NCBI GenBank assembly: GCA_000436795.1
Contig: HF993266.1
Coordinates: 1 to 32,261 of the forward strand
From: Bacteroides sp. CAG:1076
GTDB taxonomy: Bacteria > Bacteroidota > Bacteroidia > Bacteroidales > Bacteroidaceae
Length of the DNA: 32,261 nucleotides
Direction of reading: 5' to 3'
The position numbers and the translations under genes were made by a program. This document shows, piece after piece, positions 1-8,337 of this stretch; positions within the stretch are counted from its first letter, which is position 1; each line of letters starts with the position of its first letter. The notes beneath the pieces are model-generated. The model was not told the DNA's origin, did no database searches, and worked only from the letters and a program-made list of their open reading frames with translations.

Positions 1-921
1 AAAATATCCGGTTATGCCGATATGCCTAAAGAAGATTTTCTCCGGGTTTTGGATAATATAGCTTTACATACCGATCCGCATCATGTTTTTGTCGTGATAA
101 CGGGTGGGGAACCTCTTATGCGTGAAGATTTGGAAGAGTGTGGAAAAGCGATTCACGACAAAGGATTTCCGTGGGGAATGGTGACCAATGGACTGGCTAT
201 GACTCCCGAACGTCTTACTGCTTTGCTGAAGGCCGGAATGCATACCGCTACAGTCAGTCTGGACGGGTTTGCCGATGAGCATAACTGGATGCGCGGGCAT
301 CCTCAAAGTTTTGACAAGGCTGTTCGGGCCATTCGTATGATGGCTGCTCTCCCCGGATTTGTGTTCGATGTGGTAACGTGCGTCAATAAACATAATTATG
401 CACGGTTAAGTGAATTGAAAGAGTTTCTCATTGGCATTGGCTTAAAGCAGTGGAGATTGTTTACGGTATTTCCTGTAGGACGTGCAGCCAGGGATGCCGA
501 ACTTCAATTGTCCGGCGAGGAATTTCGTGGAATGCTCGATTTTATCAAGCAAACTCGCAAGGAAGGGCGTATACGCATCAGTTATGGATGTGAGGGATTT
601 TTAGGTAATTATGAAGGCGACGTACGCGATCATTTCTTTTCCTGTCAGGCAGGAGTAACAGTGGGATCAGTCCTTATCGATGGTTCTATATCCGCTTGCC
701 CCAGCATTCGTGCTGATTACCATCAGGGAAACATTTATAAAGATGAGTTTATGGATGTTTGGGAGAATAACTATCAGCCTTATCGCGACCGCACATGGAT
801 GAAGAAAGGAGAGTGTGCTACATGCAAGTATTTCCGTTATTGTCGTGGAAATGGTATGCATTTGCGTGATGGACAAGGAGAGTTAATGGTCTGTCATTTG
901 AAAAGAATCGTCAATCCTTAA
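1..921 (+). CDS. Radical SAM/SPASM enzyme of the rSAM/lipoprotein system, 5' end missing
   Basis: The reading frame is open from the first base, so the gene starts before the window and the N-terminal CxxxCxxC cluster motif of radical SAM enzymes is not visible. What is seen is the rest of the barrel (a GGEPL motif, then VTNG and VSLDG strands) and a Cys-rich C-terminal SPASM-like domain with FFSCQAGV, ISACPSI, a CATC pair, YCRGNGMHLRD and a final CHLKR. These features match my memory of the Bacteroidales radical SAM family that is always paired with a lipoprotein (TIGR04133 type). The next gene, 18 nt downstream on the same strand, is that lipoprotein, which supports the assignment. Such enzymes reductively cleave S-adenosylmethionine, and SPASM members usually modify peptides or proteins. 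The substrate is unknown; the lipoprotein is the obvious candidate, by inference only. Family membership is fairly sure, the reaction is not. Confidence 0.85.
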   Translation, partial: KISGYADMPKEDFLRVLDNIALHTDPHHVFVVITGGEPLMREDLEECGKAIHDKGFPWGMVTNGLAMTPERLTALLKAGMHTATVSLDGFADEHNWMRGHPQSFDKAVRAIRMMAALPGFVFDVVTCVNKHNYARLSELKEFLIGIGLKQWRLFTVFPVGRAARDAELQLSGEEFRGMLDFIKQTRKEGRIRISYGCEGFLGNYEGDVRDHFFSCQAGVTVGSVLIDGSISACPSIRADYHQGNIYKDEFMDVWENNYQPYRDRTWMKKGECATCKYFRYCRGNGMHLRDGQGELMVCHLKRIVNP

Positions 922-939
922 TGTAAAAATCATACAGTT

Positions 940-1407
940 ATGAGAAAGAAAGTTAGTTGTTTTAGTACTCGTGTCTGGGCTGGATTTTTAGCCTTGTTAG
1001 GCTTTGCTTCATGCAACAGTAATGAGGACCCGGGTGATATTCCGTTGGAATATGGAACACCTACGGTTGGTTTTCAGGTTCAAGGGGTAGTAACCGACGA
1101 AGAAGGCAATCCGCTGGAAGATATTCAGGTTATCGTACGCAGAGCGTACAATAATGATTATCGTTCGGGGGATACGATTTACACGGACAGCAAAGGAGCA
1201 TTTGCTGCAGAGAAGTTTGTTACAACTGGTTCCGTGCCGGACGAGCAGAAAGTCTATTTCAATGACGAAAACAAGGTTTTCAAGTCGGATTCTATTTTAC
1301 TGAAAGATATGAAGCTTGAAAAAATAGAGGAAGGGTCCGGCTGGAGCCAAGGTACTTATCAGGCTACTACGGAAGTTAAGTTGAAGAAGGCGGAAAAAGA
1401 AGAATAA
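940..1407 (+). CDS. Lipoprotein partner of the radical SAM enzyme
   Basis: A 155-residue protein with a basic N-terminus, a hydrophobic stretch and a lipobox ending in Cys25 (GFASC), so it should be lipidated and sit in the envelope. Acidic residues follow shortly after the Cys (CNSNED), which in Bacteroidetes can favour export to the cell surface, though this match is loose. The mature part begins with a YGTP motif followed by a segment like VTDEEGNPLEDIQV, typical of a carboxypeptidase-regulatory-like (CarboxypepD_reg) beta-sandwich. Layout and motifs match the family I recall as the lipoprotein of the rSAM/lipoprotein system (TIGR04134 type). It lies 18 nt after the radical SAM gene with no terminator between them, so they are probably co-transcribed. 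A strong terminator follows at 1426-1468. Whether this protein is itself modified is unknown. Confidence 0.82.
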   Translation: MRKKVSCFSTRVWAGFLALLGFASCNSNEDPGDIPLEYGTPTVGFQVQGVVTDEEGNPLEDIQVIVRRAYNNDYRSGDTIYTDSKGAFAAEKFVTTGSVPDEQKVYFNDENKVFKSDSILLKDMKLEKIEEGSGWSQGTYQATTEVKLKKAEKEE

Positions 1408-1425
1408 GTCGCGTACAAAAAAAAT

Positions 1426-1468
1426 AAAGACCTCAGCATCTTTTCGGAAAGAGATACTGAGGTCTTTT
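1426..1468. terminator. Bidirectional terminator between the lipoprotein gene and prmA
   Basis: An 11-bp perfect stem (AAAGACCTCAG at 1426-1436 with its complement at 1457-1467) encloses a 20-nt loop. A-rich sequence lies on the left and TTTT on the right, so it can serve both converging genes. Confidence 0.85.
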
Positions 1469-1474
1469 ATATTG

Positions 1475-2317
1475 TTACATTACAAACTTTACAGCCACCC
1501 AGCGGTTCTTTTCCCGGTGATGAACAAAAGTCATTCCCAGACTTTCTGCCTTTTCGCGGATAGCAGGAATGTCTTCTACATAGAAGCCACTCATATAAAG
1601 TTCAGATCCCTTGTGCATGCATGCTGCATAGGCAGCCATATCATTCAACAAGATGTTGCGATTGATATTGGCTATGATGATGTCGAACGGCTTGCGTCCC
1701 TTCAGCAGCGATGCATCTCCCAGTTCGACTGTAATGTTTGAAATATGGTTCAGGGCAATATTATCGCGTGAATTGTTTACACACCAGTCGTCTATGTCGA
1801 TAGCCGTTACCGGGTCTGCTCCTCTCATGCTTGCCAGAATAGCCAGAATGGATGTGCCGCATCCCATGTCGAGTACAGACTTGCCTTTCAGGTCGGCATC
1901 CAGCAGTTCTCCCAGAATAGAACTTGTCGTTTCGTGATGTCCGGTTCCGAAAGCCATTTGCGGATTGATGACAATGTCATATTCAGCACGCGGATAATCG
2001 TGGTGGAATGTACTGTGTATCACGCAGCGGTTGTCGATGACGATAGGCTGGAAAAAATTCTTTTCCCATTCCTCGTTCCAGTCTTTGTCTTCCGGTTCGG
2101 TAATGGTATAAGTGATTTTCGTATCGGGTATAGGGAAGTTTTCCAGTGTTTCTTTCAGGGCATTTTCGTCGAACAAGCTTTGCTGTACATAAGCTTGAAC
2201 GCCTCCTTCACACTCGACAAAACTTTCGAAACCTATTTCACCTGCCAGTGCCGACAGGACATCGGTAACAATTTCATTGCACGGCTGTGCAGTAAAAGTG
2301 ACTTCAAAGTATTTCAT
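1475..2317 (-). CDS. prmA: Ribosomal protein L11 methyltransferase PrmA
   Basis: A 280-residue cytoplasmic SAM-dependent methyltransferase predicted to methylate ribosomal protein L11. The family signature NPQMAFGTGHHETT is at about residues 118-131, the SAM-binding motif I is VLDMGCGTS (148-156), an acidic AIDID motif follows near 172-176, and the catalytic-core ANINRNILL loop lies further on. Length fits the family. The frame extends 10 codons upstream to 2347, but the start at 2317 (MKYFEVTF) is preferred: it matches the usual beginning of these proteins, and a TAnnTTTG promoter element at 2347-2354 puts the transcription start downstream of the longer start. It is monocistronic and divergent from the gene at 2462. 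Confidence 0.93.
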   Translation of the reverse strand: MKYFEVTFTAQPCNEIVTDVLSALAGEIGFESFVECEGGVQAYVQQSLFDENALKETLENFPIPDTKITYTITEPEDKDWNEEWEKNFFQPIVIDNRCVIHSTFHHDYPRAEYDIVINPQMAFGTGHHETTSSILGELLDADLKGKSVLDMGCGTSILAILASMRGADPVTAIDIDDWCVNNSRDNIALNHISNITVELGDASLLKGRKPFDIIIANINRNILLNDMAAYAACMHKGSELYMSGFYVEDIPAIREKAESLGMTFVHHREKNRWVAVKFVM

Positions 2318-2346
2318 ATATATATGGAGATATTCGTTTGTACACA

Positions 2347-2354
2347 CAAAGGTA
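2347..2354 (-). promoter_or_regulatory. prmA promoter -7 element
   Basis: The minus strand reads TACCTTTG, matching the Bacteroidetes -7 consensus TAnnTTTG. No clear -33 TTTG is present at the usual distance. The expected transcription start is near 2340, giving a leader of about 20-25 nt to the start codon at 2317. Confidence 0.6.
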
Positions 2355-2360
2355 GTGAAA

Positions 2361-2388
2361 ATAGGGAAAACCCTATATCGAAATAGGG
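2361..2388. promoter_or_regulatory. Inverted/direct ATAGGG repeats between divergent promoters
   Basis: ATAGGG (2361-2366) and CCCTAT (2371-2376) form a perfect 6-bp inverted repeat around AAAA, and a third ATAGGG sits at 2383-2388. The cluster lies between the prmA -7 element and the -33 element of the rightward gene, where a regulator could act on both. Operator function is inference; no regulator is encoded nearby. Confidence 0.3.
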
Positions 2389-2397
2389 AATTTCTAC

Positions 2398-2427
2398 TTG
2401 TACATAACGATTAACTCCTTACTTTTG
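2398..2427 (+). promoter_or_regulatory. Promoter of the Trp/Gly-repeat protein operon
   Basis: TTG at 2398-2400 (a CTTG version of the -33 TTTG) is followed after 19 nt by TACTTTTG at 2420-2427, a full match to TAnnTTTG. The transcription start should fall near 2434. Confidence 0.75.
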
Positions 2428-2461
2428 TAAGTGAAATAAACCGTATAAATGATATATGTGT

Positions 2462-3694
2462 ATGAAAAGTAGAATATGTGCTTCGTTGCTGATAGCTTGC
2501 TTGCCGTGGCTGGCTATGGCGCAGAGTAATGACGACCTTTACTTCGTTCCGAAAAAAGAAAATAAAACGGAGCAGAAGACAGAGGTACAGTCCGTTCCGA
2601 AGCAAACCTCAAACAATACGACGGTATATGCAGCTCCCGGGTCGACAGTTGTGGTGAAAGACGTAACTGGAAAGACTCGCGATATTGATGAATACAACCG
2701 ACGCTATACTTCGCGCGACAATACTTTTTCTATGCAGAATGATACATTGTATATAGAAGAAAAGCCTTATAGTGAGCGTGGGGAATGGGTGAATGGTTTT
2801 GAAGGTTCGCAAGACGATTATGAATACGCCATGCGTATCATACGTTTCCGCAGTCCACGTTATGCCATACCTGTAAGCAGTCCGCTTTACTGGGATGTAG
2901 TGTATGGCGTATATCCTTCATGGGACTGGAATGTGTATGATGATGGTTTGTATGCTTATATTTTCCCGACGGCTACAAATCCGCTGTGGTGGGACTGGCG
3001 CTGGAACTGGGGCGTTGCAGGTCCAAGATGGGGATTCGGCTGGGGATGGTCGTCTCCATGGTATTATAGCAGTTGGTATTCTCCCTATTGGTACGGTGGC
3101 TACTGGGGTGGCTATTGGGGAGGATACTGGGGCGGTTACTGGGGACCGGGCTGGCATCATCATCATCCGTACTGGGCAGGCAATTATCGTGTAGGACACA
3201 CAGACTATCGTCCGTCGAGATATACAGGTTATTCTTCTTCCAGACGGAGTAACGCCGTTTTCGGTAATACCAGCCGGTATACGAATACCTCTTCGCGGAG
3301 AAGTTCGTCTTCTAACTCTACCATAGGTCGTGTAGTACGTCCGGGAAGTGGTTTCGACAATACGTCCAGCTCTGTACGTCCGTCGGTAGGTGGAGGTTCC
3401 AGCTTCCAGCCTGGTAGCGGTTCTTCTGTCACTCGGCCTTCTCGTGGAAACGGTTCGTATGTACGTCCCAGCAGTACGGTCGACCGTACGGGCTCTACCT
3501 ACAATCGTCCGAGCAGTACCCGACGCAGTTCCAGCTATAACTCGAACACCCGTTCCAGCAATAGCTATTCTGCTCCTCGTAGTTCGAGCAGTTCTTTCTC
3601 TGGAGGAAGTGGCGGCAGCTTTAACCGTGGTTCGTCTGTAGGTGGAGGCTCTTCACGTTCCAGCTCCAGAGGTGGAGGTTCAAGCAGAAGATAA
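2462..3694 (+). CDS. Secreted Trp/Gly/Tyr-repeat, Ser/Arg-rich protein
   Basis: About 410 residues with a signal peptide (MKSRICASLL through AMAQ), so it is exported. After a polar region and a structured-looking part (roughly residues 60-190) comes a strongly aromatic stretch rich in Trp, Tyr and Gly with four GGYW repeats, then HHHH, then a long low-complexity tail of Ser, Arg, Gly, Asn and Thr ending in SSRGGGSSRR. No catalytic motif is seen. I recognise the composition as that of uncharacterised Bacteroidales envelope proteins but cannot assign a function. An alternative start two codons upstream (2456) is possible; 2462 gives a more typical signal peptide. The next gene, an outer-membrane barrel, starts 28 nt downstream without a terminator, so the two probably form an operon and may act together at the outer membrane. 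Confidence 0.8.
   Translation: MKSRICASLLIACLPWLAMAQSNDDLYFVPKKENKTEQKTEVQSVPKQTSNNTTVYAAPGSTVVVKDVTGKTRDIDEYNRRYTSRDNTFSMQNDTLYIEEKPYSERGEWVNGFEGSQDDYEYAMRIIRFRSPRYAIPVSSPLYWDVVYGVYPSWDWNVYDDGLYAYIFPTATNPLWWDWRWNWGVAGPRWGFGWGWSSPWYYSSWYSPYWYGGYWGGYWGGYWGGYWGPGWHHHHPYWAGNYRVGHTDYRPSRYTGYSSSRRSNAVFGNTSRYTNTSSRRSSSSNSTIGRVVRPGSGFDNTSSSVRPSVGGGSSFQPGSGSSVTRPSRGNGSYVRPSSTVDRTGSTYNRPSSTRRSSSYNSNTRSSNSYSAPRSSSSSFSGGSGGSFNRGSSVGGGSSRSSSRGGGSSRR
3095..3142 (+). repeat. Four 12-bp repeats coding GGYW
   Basis: Four consecutive in-frame units of the form GGN GGN TAY TGG encode GGYW four times. The units differ from each other only at third codon positions (for example GGTGGCTACTGG, then GGAGGATACTGG), so the protein repeat is kept while the DNA has diverged. 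Confidence 0.9.
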
Positions 3695-3722
3695 AAATGT
3701 AAAATAGAAGATTGTTTGAATT

Positions 3723-5327
3723 ATGAAAAAGAAAATAATGGTTCTGACTGTGGCAGGTGCACTGGCTTCTGCCGCAGCAGCACAAAATCAATATGATGCG
3801 CTCCGCTTTTTAGGAAATGATGTAAATGGTACGGCTCGTTTTGTGGGTATGGGGGGTGCAATGAGTGCTTTGGGAGCTGATTTGTCTACCATCAGTACAA
3901 ACCCTGCCGGTATTGGTCTTTATCGGAGTAACGATGTGGCTTTGAGTTTTGGCTTTAATGCCAATAAGTCGCACAGTGATTTTAGCGGAAGCGTGATGGA
4001 CGAAAAGCGTAATCGTGCTTCGTTCGATCAAATCGGTTTCGTATGGAGTACGAAGATTGGTAATAAGACCGATTTGAGATTTTTGAACTTTGCATTCAAC
4101 TATCATAAACTGGTGAATTTTAACCGTCAGTTTGCTTCGAAAGGGGGATTGAACGGCAACTCACTGACGTGGCAGATGGCTGATATGATTAACGGAGCAG
4201 GATATCAGAACAAAACAAATTTTGATGCTCTGCTGGATGCGGGTAACCCGTATACGGAAAGTGCGTTTTACGATACTCCTTATTTAGGTGTTATGGGTGC
4301 ACGTACCGGACTGGTGGATGTTGACTGGAATGATCAGGGAAATATTACTCGTATTTATGGATGGAATGGTATCGACGGAGAATATTACAGCCGCGAAACG
4401 GGATCTATCAACGAATACGATTTCAATATTGCCTTTAATGTCCGCGACCGCTTTTATTTTGGTGCGACATTGGGCGTATACGATGTAGATTATCTGCGCT
4501 ATTCTTCGTATGGTGAGAATATGCAAAGATCGAACGGTGACTATCAGGGCAATTTTACATTGAACAATACGTATAAGACTGAGGGTACAGGACTGGACTT
4601 GAAGGTGGGTGCCATTATCCGTCCGTTCGAATATTCTCCGTTCCGTTTTGGTCTGGCTATACATACGCCTGTATGGTATAATATGTCCGACCGTTACACT
4701 TCTGTCTTGACAAGCAATTTAGCATTGGGTAATTCTACATCCAGCTATACCGAAAATCTGATGGACTATCTGAGCGGTGGACAATATGCATGGGATTACA
4801 GGCTGATTACTCCGTGGCGTTTCAACGTCAGTGCCGGTACTGTAGTGGGTGGTATCATGGCTTTGGATGCCGAATATGAATTCGAGAGTTATTCGTCTAC
4901 CAAGCTACAGGATTATGAAGGTCGGGAACTGAACGGTCAGGCTGCTATAAAGGAAACCTTGAAAGGAGTTCATTCGTTCCGTGTTGGTATGGAAACAAAA
5001 GTTTCATCGGCTTTCAGTGTGCGTGCCGGATATCATTTCCGCTCGACACCTATTACGAGTGACGCATTCAAGAATATTCCGGCTACCGATAATACTCGTA
5101 CCGATGCCGAATATATGAACCTGAAATCGCGTCAGGCAGTCAGTGTCGGACTGGGTTACAGAGGACGCCTGATTTATGCGGACGTAGCTTATAAATACGA
5201 TTTTTACAAAGGTGATTTCTATGCTTTCGATGGTGGGATAGATCAGGCAGGAAACTTGATGTTAGCGCCTACCAAAGTGAACAATGAGCGTCATCAATTG
5301 TTATTTACAGTAGGAGTACATTTCTAA
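3723..5327 (+). CDS. OmpP1/FadL-like outer-membrane beta-barrel protein
   Basis: A 534-residue exported protein with a signal peptide ending near AAAAQ. The N-terminus carries the pattern GTARFVGMGGAMSALGAD followed by ISTNPAGIG, characteristic of the OmpP1/FadL/TodX superfamily and of Bacteroidetes PorV-like proteins. The rest alternates hydrophobic and polar residues with many aromatics, and the chain ends in a typical barrel C-terminus (LLFTVGVHF). Family members form outer-membrane channels for hydrophobic compounds; in Bacteroides they are often labelled 'hemin receptor' without evidence. The substrate here is unknown. It is the second gene of the operon started at 2398 and ends at a strong terminator. 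Confidence 0.83.
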   Translation: MKKKIMVLTVAGALASAAAAQNQYDALRFLGNDVNGTARFVGMGGAMSALGADLSTISTNPAGIGLYRSNDVALSFGFNANKSHSDFSGSVMDEKRNRASFDQIGFVWSTKIGNKTDLRFLNFAFNYHKLVNFNRQFASKGGLNGNSLTWQMADMINGAGYQNKTNFDALLDAGNPYTESAFYDTPYLGVMGARTGLVDVDWNDQGNITRIYGWNGIDGEYYSRETGSINEYDFNIAFNVRDRFYFGATLGVYDVDYLRYSSYGENMQRSNGDYQGNFTLNNTYKTEGTGLDLKVGAIIRPFEYSPFRFGLAIHTPVWYNMSDRYTSVLTSNLALGNSTSSYTENLMDYLSGGQYAWDYRLITPWRFNVSAGTVVGGIMALDAEYEFESYSSTKLQDYEGRELNGQAAIKETLKGVHSFRVGMETKVSSAFSVRAGYHFRSTPITSDAFKNIPATDNTRTDAEYMNLKSRQAVSVGLGYRGRLIYADVAYKYDFYKGDFYAFDGGIDQAGNLMLAPTKVNNERHQLLFTVGVHF

Positions 5328-5360
5328 AAAGATAGGATTTAAATTGTGTGTGTTTATCTG

Positions 5361-5406
5361 CTTCACCGTGGGCAATGTTTATTGCCTGTGGTGAAGTTTT
5401 TTTATT
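5361..5406. terminator. Terminator between converging operons
   Basis: CTTCACC/GGTGAAG and GGCAAT/ATTGCC arms (5361-5376 with 5381-5396) form a long hairpin with a GTTT loop. Seven T follow on the plus strand. The T tract overlaps the stop codon of the converging gene at 5402. Confidence 0.85.
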
Positions 5407-6469
5407 GTTTATCTTCTCTGTATTCCTTTTTCTTCCAGAAGTTGAATCCGACATAGATGCGCAGGCTGCCGAATGAATTGGTCATTGAGAAGTCTGATTT
5501 ACGGTAATCGTAGGTATTCAGTACGAGTGAAGCGCCTACGTAGTATTTGCTGTTGTTCCAGGTGATACCCGCGCGAGTCACCAGATCGAAGTTGATATCA
5601 TTGATCCATTCCATCCAGTTGTTTTCCATTTCAGCCGGCTGTCCGTTCAGTTTTGCTTTCTTGTAGGCTATGGCAGGCATCAGTGATACATTCAGCAGGC
5701 AGTTCTTTGCAAATACCCAGTTGTACCCGTATCCGAAGCTGAGATTGTAGTCGCGATACTCCAGCTTATTGAACTTGAGCGGTGAACGGATTTGTTCAAT
5801 CATGTCGGCAGGCAGTTTGGTATGGTCGAAGGAGATGCTGTGATGTGAATAAGAAAATCCTGCCATAAATGAGCCGCAGCTGCGCCGCTGGTTGGTGGAC
5901 TGGCTGTAGGCGGCAGGGTAAGAGAATTTTTTGTTGTTGAAAATCCAGTAAGTATTCAGCCCGACTATCTTGCTTTGGAATCCTTCGAATTTATGTCCTT
6001 CATAATCTTCAGGCAGGTTGAATCCGGAATATGAAGTAATATGAAAGTCGCTTCCTGTTTTTCGGTAATATAAGTCCACTCCTATGCGAGAACTGTACAG
6101 GTTGAATACATATTCTTTTTTCGATTTACCGTTATGACTTTTACCCAACAGTTCCGGGTAGCTGAAAGATATTCCCAGAAAAATCCATCTCCATCCGAAA
6201 TAAGCTCCGATTTTAGGTGTAGGAGTCGGTGCGAAAGTAATGTTCTGGCGTTGGTTGTCGATACGTGCTCCCAGCTGATAGCGCTCATGCCAAAAGCTTT
6301 GTTCGATCATAAATGCCAGATTATATTTGTTGGGTTCGATATAACTGGAGTCTGTTTCGCTGAAAATTTCTCCGAGGCGCTGCATGAATTTGTGCTGTTT
6401 TTCGGTCTGAGCATATAGTGTCTGACCGAAAAACAGCGACAGAATCAAGATATATCGTGAAAAATTCAT
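5402..6469 (-). CDS. DUF4421 family outer-membrane protein
   Basis: A 355-residue protein with a signal peptide (MNFSRYILILSLFFGQTLYAQ), therefore exported. The body shows DUF4421-like features: SSYIEPNKYNLAFMIE early on, a YFGWRWIFLGISF segment, and repeated amphipathic strands with many Tyr, Phe and Trp, ending in a strand-like LRIYVGFNFW. It is most likely an outer-membrane beta-barrel of unknown function. It is the last gene of a leftward operon, 36 nt after the Gfo/Idh-type oxidoreductase gene. The link to that enzyme is by position only. Confidence 0.78.
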   Translation of the reverse strand: MNFSRYILILSLFFGQTLYAQTEKQHKFMQRLGEIFSETDSSYIEPNKYNLAFMIEQSFWHERYQLGARIDNQRQNITFAPTPTPKIGAYFGWRWIFLGISFSYPELLGKSHNGKSKKEYVFNLYSSRIGVDLYYRKTGSDFHITSYSGFNLPEDYEGHKFEGFQSKIVGLNTYWIFNNKKFSYPAAYSQSTNQRRSCGSFMAGFSYSHHSISFDHTKLPADMIEQIRSPLKFNKLEYRDYNLSFGYGYNWVFAKNCLLNVSLMPAIAYKKAKLNGQPAEMENNWMEWINDINFDLVTRAGITWNNSKYYVGASLVLNTYDYRKSDFSMTNSFGSLRIYVGFNFWKKKEYREDKQ

Positions 6470-6505
6470 GCGGCTGTCCGAATAAAAACAGTAACTGAAG
6501 GCTTT

Positions 6506-7495
6506 TTAGAGTTTATTTAAAATGCGGTCCATTACCCAGTTGGTAGGAGTGGCACTTACACCGTCGCACGTACATATTGCTTTTCCCTGTAAATGCTCTA
6601 CTACAGCCTGAATCAGGGGAAGCTGTACGTAAGGTGGATTTTGCGGAAGAATCTCTTCACGTCCACGTTCGGTATGCAAGGCTATCGGGTCGTAAGTGAA
6701 GACAGAAAAGCATATCATTCCTTTGTCGCCAATGATTTCTATGCGGTCTTCCTTGGCAGATTCGTGAGCCACGAAGCACCATGAGCCGGAACCCGGCAGA
6801 CCGGATGCGAATTTAAAACAGGCACTGATGGTATCTTCTGCCTGATAAAGTCCTCCACGGTTGCTCTTGTATCCTTCGGCTTCGAGTATGCAGCCAAACA
6901 TTTCCTGCAAGAGATCCAGTTGATGAGGTGCCAGATCGTAGAAGTAACCTCCTCCGGCAATATCCGGCTGAACACGCCACGGTAAGTTGGTACTGTTATA
7001 GTCGAGTGCTCGCGGAGGCTGGGCGAAACGTATCTGTACGTTGATGACATTTCCTATTTCTCCTTCTTCTACCAGTTGTCTTACTTTTTGGAAATAAGGC
7101 AGATACCGACGGTAGTAGGCAACAAAGCAAGGTATTCCGGTTTCTTGCGATATGCGGTTGATGCGTGCACAATCCTCATAGCTGGCAGCCATCGGTTTTT
7201 CGATGTAGACAGGCTTTCCTGCTTTCATTGCCATAATGGCAAATGTCGCATGCGATGAGGGAGGGGTAGCAATATAAATGGCGTTCACGTCTTCATCGCC
7301 TATCAGTTCCTGCGCATCGGTATACCATCGTGGTATATTATGCCGGCGTGCATACGATTTTACTTTTTCTTCATCGCGGCTCATTACTGCAACGACTTTC
7401 GATCCTTCTATCATGTTGAAGGCCGGACCGCTTTTCTTTTCAGTCACTTCACCGCAACCGATAAATCCCCAGCGTACATTATCTAATTGTATCAT
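6506..7495 (-). CDS. Gfo/Idh/MocA family NAD(P)-dependent oxidoreductase
   Basis: A 329-residue enzyme, normal for the family. It has an N-terminal Rossmann motif (GFIGCGEVTE, residues 10-19), the IATPPSSHA segment, the conserved EKP triad (99-101) that binds cofactor and substrate, and a YDLAPHQLD motif giving the usual Asp187 and His191. Family members oxidise or reduce sugars, inositols or related polyols with NAD(P); the exact substrate cannot be read from the sequence. There is no signal peptide, so it is cytoplasmic. It starts 11 nt after the solute-binding-like gene in the operon that begins at 10449. Confidence 0.9.
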   Translation of the reverse strand: MIQLDNVRWGFIGCGEVTEKKSGPAFNMIEGSKVVAVMSRDEEKVKSYARRHNIPRWYTDAQELIGDEDVNAIYIATPPSSHATFAIMAMKAGKPVYIEKPMAASYEDCARINRISQETGIPCFVAYYRRYLPYFQKVRQLVEEGEIGNVINVQIRFAQPPRALDYNSTNLPWRVQPDIAGGGYFYDLAPHQLDLLQEMFGCILEAEGYKSNRGGLYQAEDTISACFKFASGLPGSGSWCFVAHESAKEDRIEIIGDKGMICFSVFTYDPIALHTERGREEILPQNPPYVQLPLIQAVVEHLQGKAICTCDGVSATPTNWVMDRILNKL

Positions 7496-7506
7496 AGCTA
7501 ACGGTA

Positions 7507-8325
7507 TTAGTTAAAGTATTTATTATATAAATTTTTATATGTCTTGGTTTGTATAAAGCTGTCCATCCATACATTCAGGCTGTCCAGCAGGGCGGGAGAG
7601 TGTTTGCTTACTCCCCATGCATAAAACTGGGTAAAGCTGATGTCTGTATTAATGTCCAGATTAGGAAATTCTTTTATGGAAGCTTTGGCTATATTTTCGT
7701 CGCATACAGCATAGTCGATATCTCCGCCCGAAACCATTGCCAGCAATTGTTCGGGACCATATAAGTCGACTTCATCAATATAGATTGTATCTGCTATTTC
7801 ATTGATAAGGTTGTGTATGCGGAGCAGGGCAGGAGAACCTTTGATAACGTGAAGGTGTTTGTTAGCCAGATCGAGCTGGTTGTGTATGTATAGGCTGTCC
7901 TTTCCATCTTCTTTTTTCCGTTGTACCAGCACTTGCTTGCTCAGCAGCAAGGTTCGCGTAAAGAATAGCGAATCTTTTAGCTGAGTGGTTACTACAGTTC
8001 CCGTAGCCAGAATATCGTATTTACCGCATATGATGCCTTGCAGGCGTTTCTCGAAACTCATTTCGGGAGTTATTTCGAGTTTCAGTCCTTTCTCCGATGC
8101 AAAAATATTCAGCAGCTCGTAGTCGAATCCTTGCAAGGTATCGTCGGTTACGTGATAACTTACCGCATTATATTCGGTTACGGCACGAAGAATGCCCGAA
8201 CTGGCTATTTCATCATAATCACGTGGTGTAAAAGCTGTTTGTTGCTCTTTTTGCGTATTCAGCAGGATGATGCCTGCTGCAATAGCCAGTGCGATAAAAC
8301 CATATCGTAACCATTTCTTTTTCAT
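7507..8325 (-). CDS. Family 3 solute-binding-like protein, membrane-anchored or periplasmic
   Basis: A 272-residue protein with an N-terminal hydrophobic segment (residues 7-21, no lipobox Cys) and a SBP_bac_3-type domain. Visible motifs are GILRAVTEYNAVSYHV, LQGFDYELLNIFA, the IICGKYDILATG loop and a late GDIDYAVCDENIA. It resembles the N-terminal domain of the lytic transglycosylase MltF, but no transglycosylase domain follows. No ABC permease or ATPase gene is adjacent, so a classical amino-acid uptake role is not supported; sensing or binding is an inference. It lies 12 nt after the porin gene and 11 nt before the oxidoreductase gene, clearly within one operon. Confidence 0.82.
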   Translation of the reverse strand: MKKKWLRYGFIALAIAAGIILLNTQKEQQTAFTPRDYDEIASSGILRAVTEYNAVSYHVTDDTLQGFDYELLNIFASEKGLKLEITPEMSFEKRLQGIICGKYDILATGTVVTTQLKDSLFFTRTLLLSKQVLVQRKKEDGKDSLYIHNQLDLANKHLHVIKGSPALLRIHNLINEIADTIYIDEVDLYGPEQLLAMVSGGDIDYAVCDENIAKASIKEFPNLDINTDISFTQFYAWGVSKHSPALLDSLNVWMDSFIQTKTYKNLYNKYFN

Positions 8326-8337
8326 AAGCGTACAGGT

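Noticed and set aside
22..24. Start codon of the radical SAM gene at position 22
   Set aside because: The frame is open to base 1 and the barrel start with the CxxxCxxC motif is missing, so this Met is internal.
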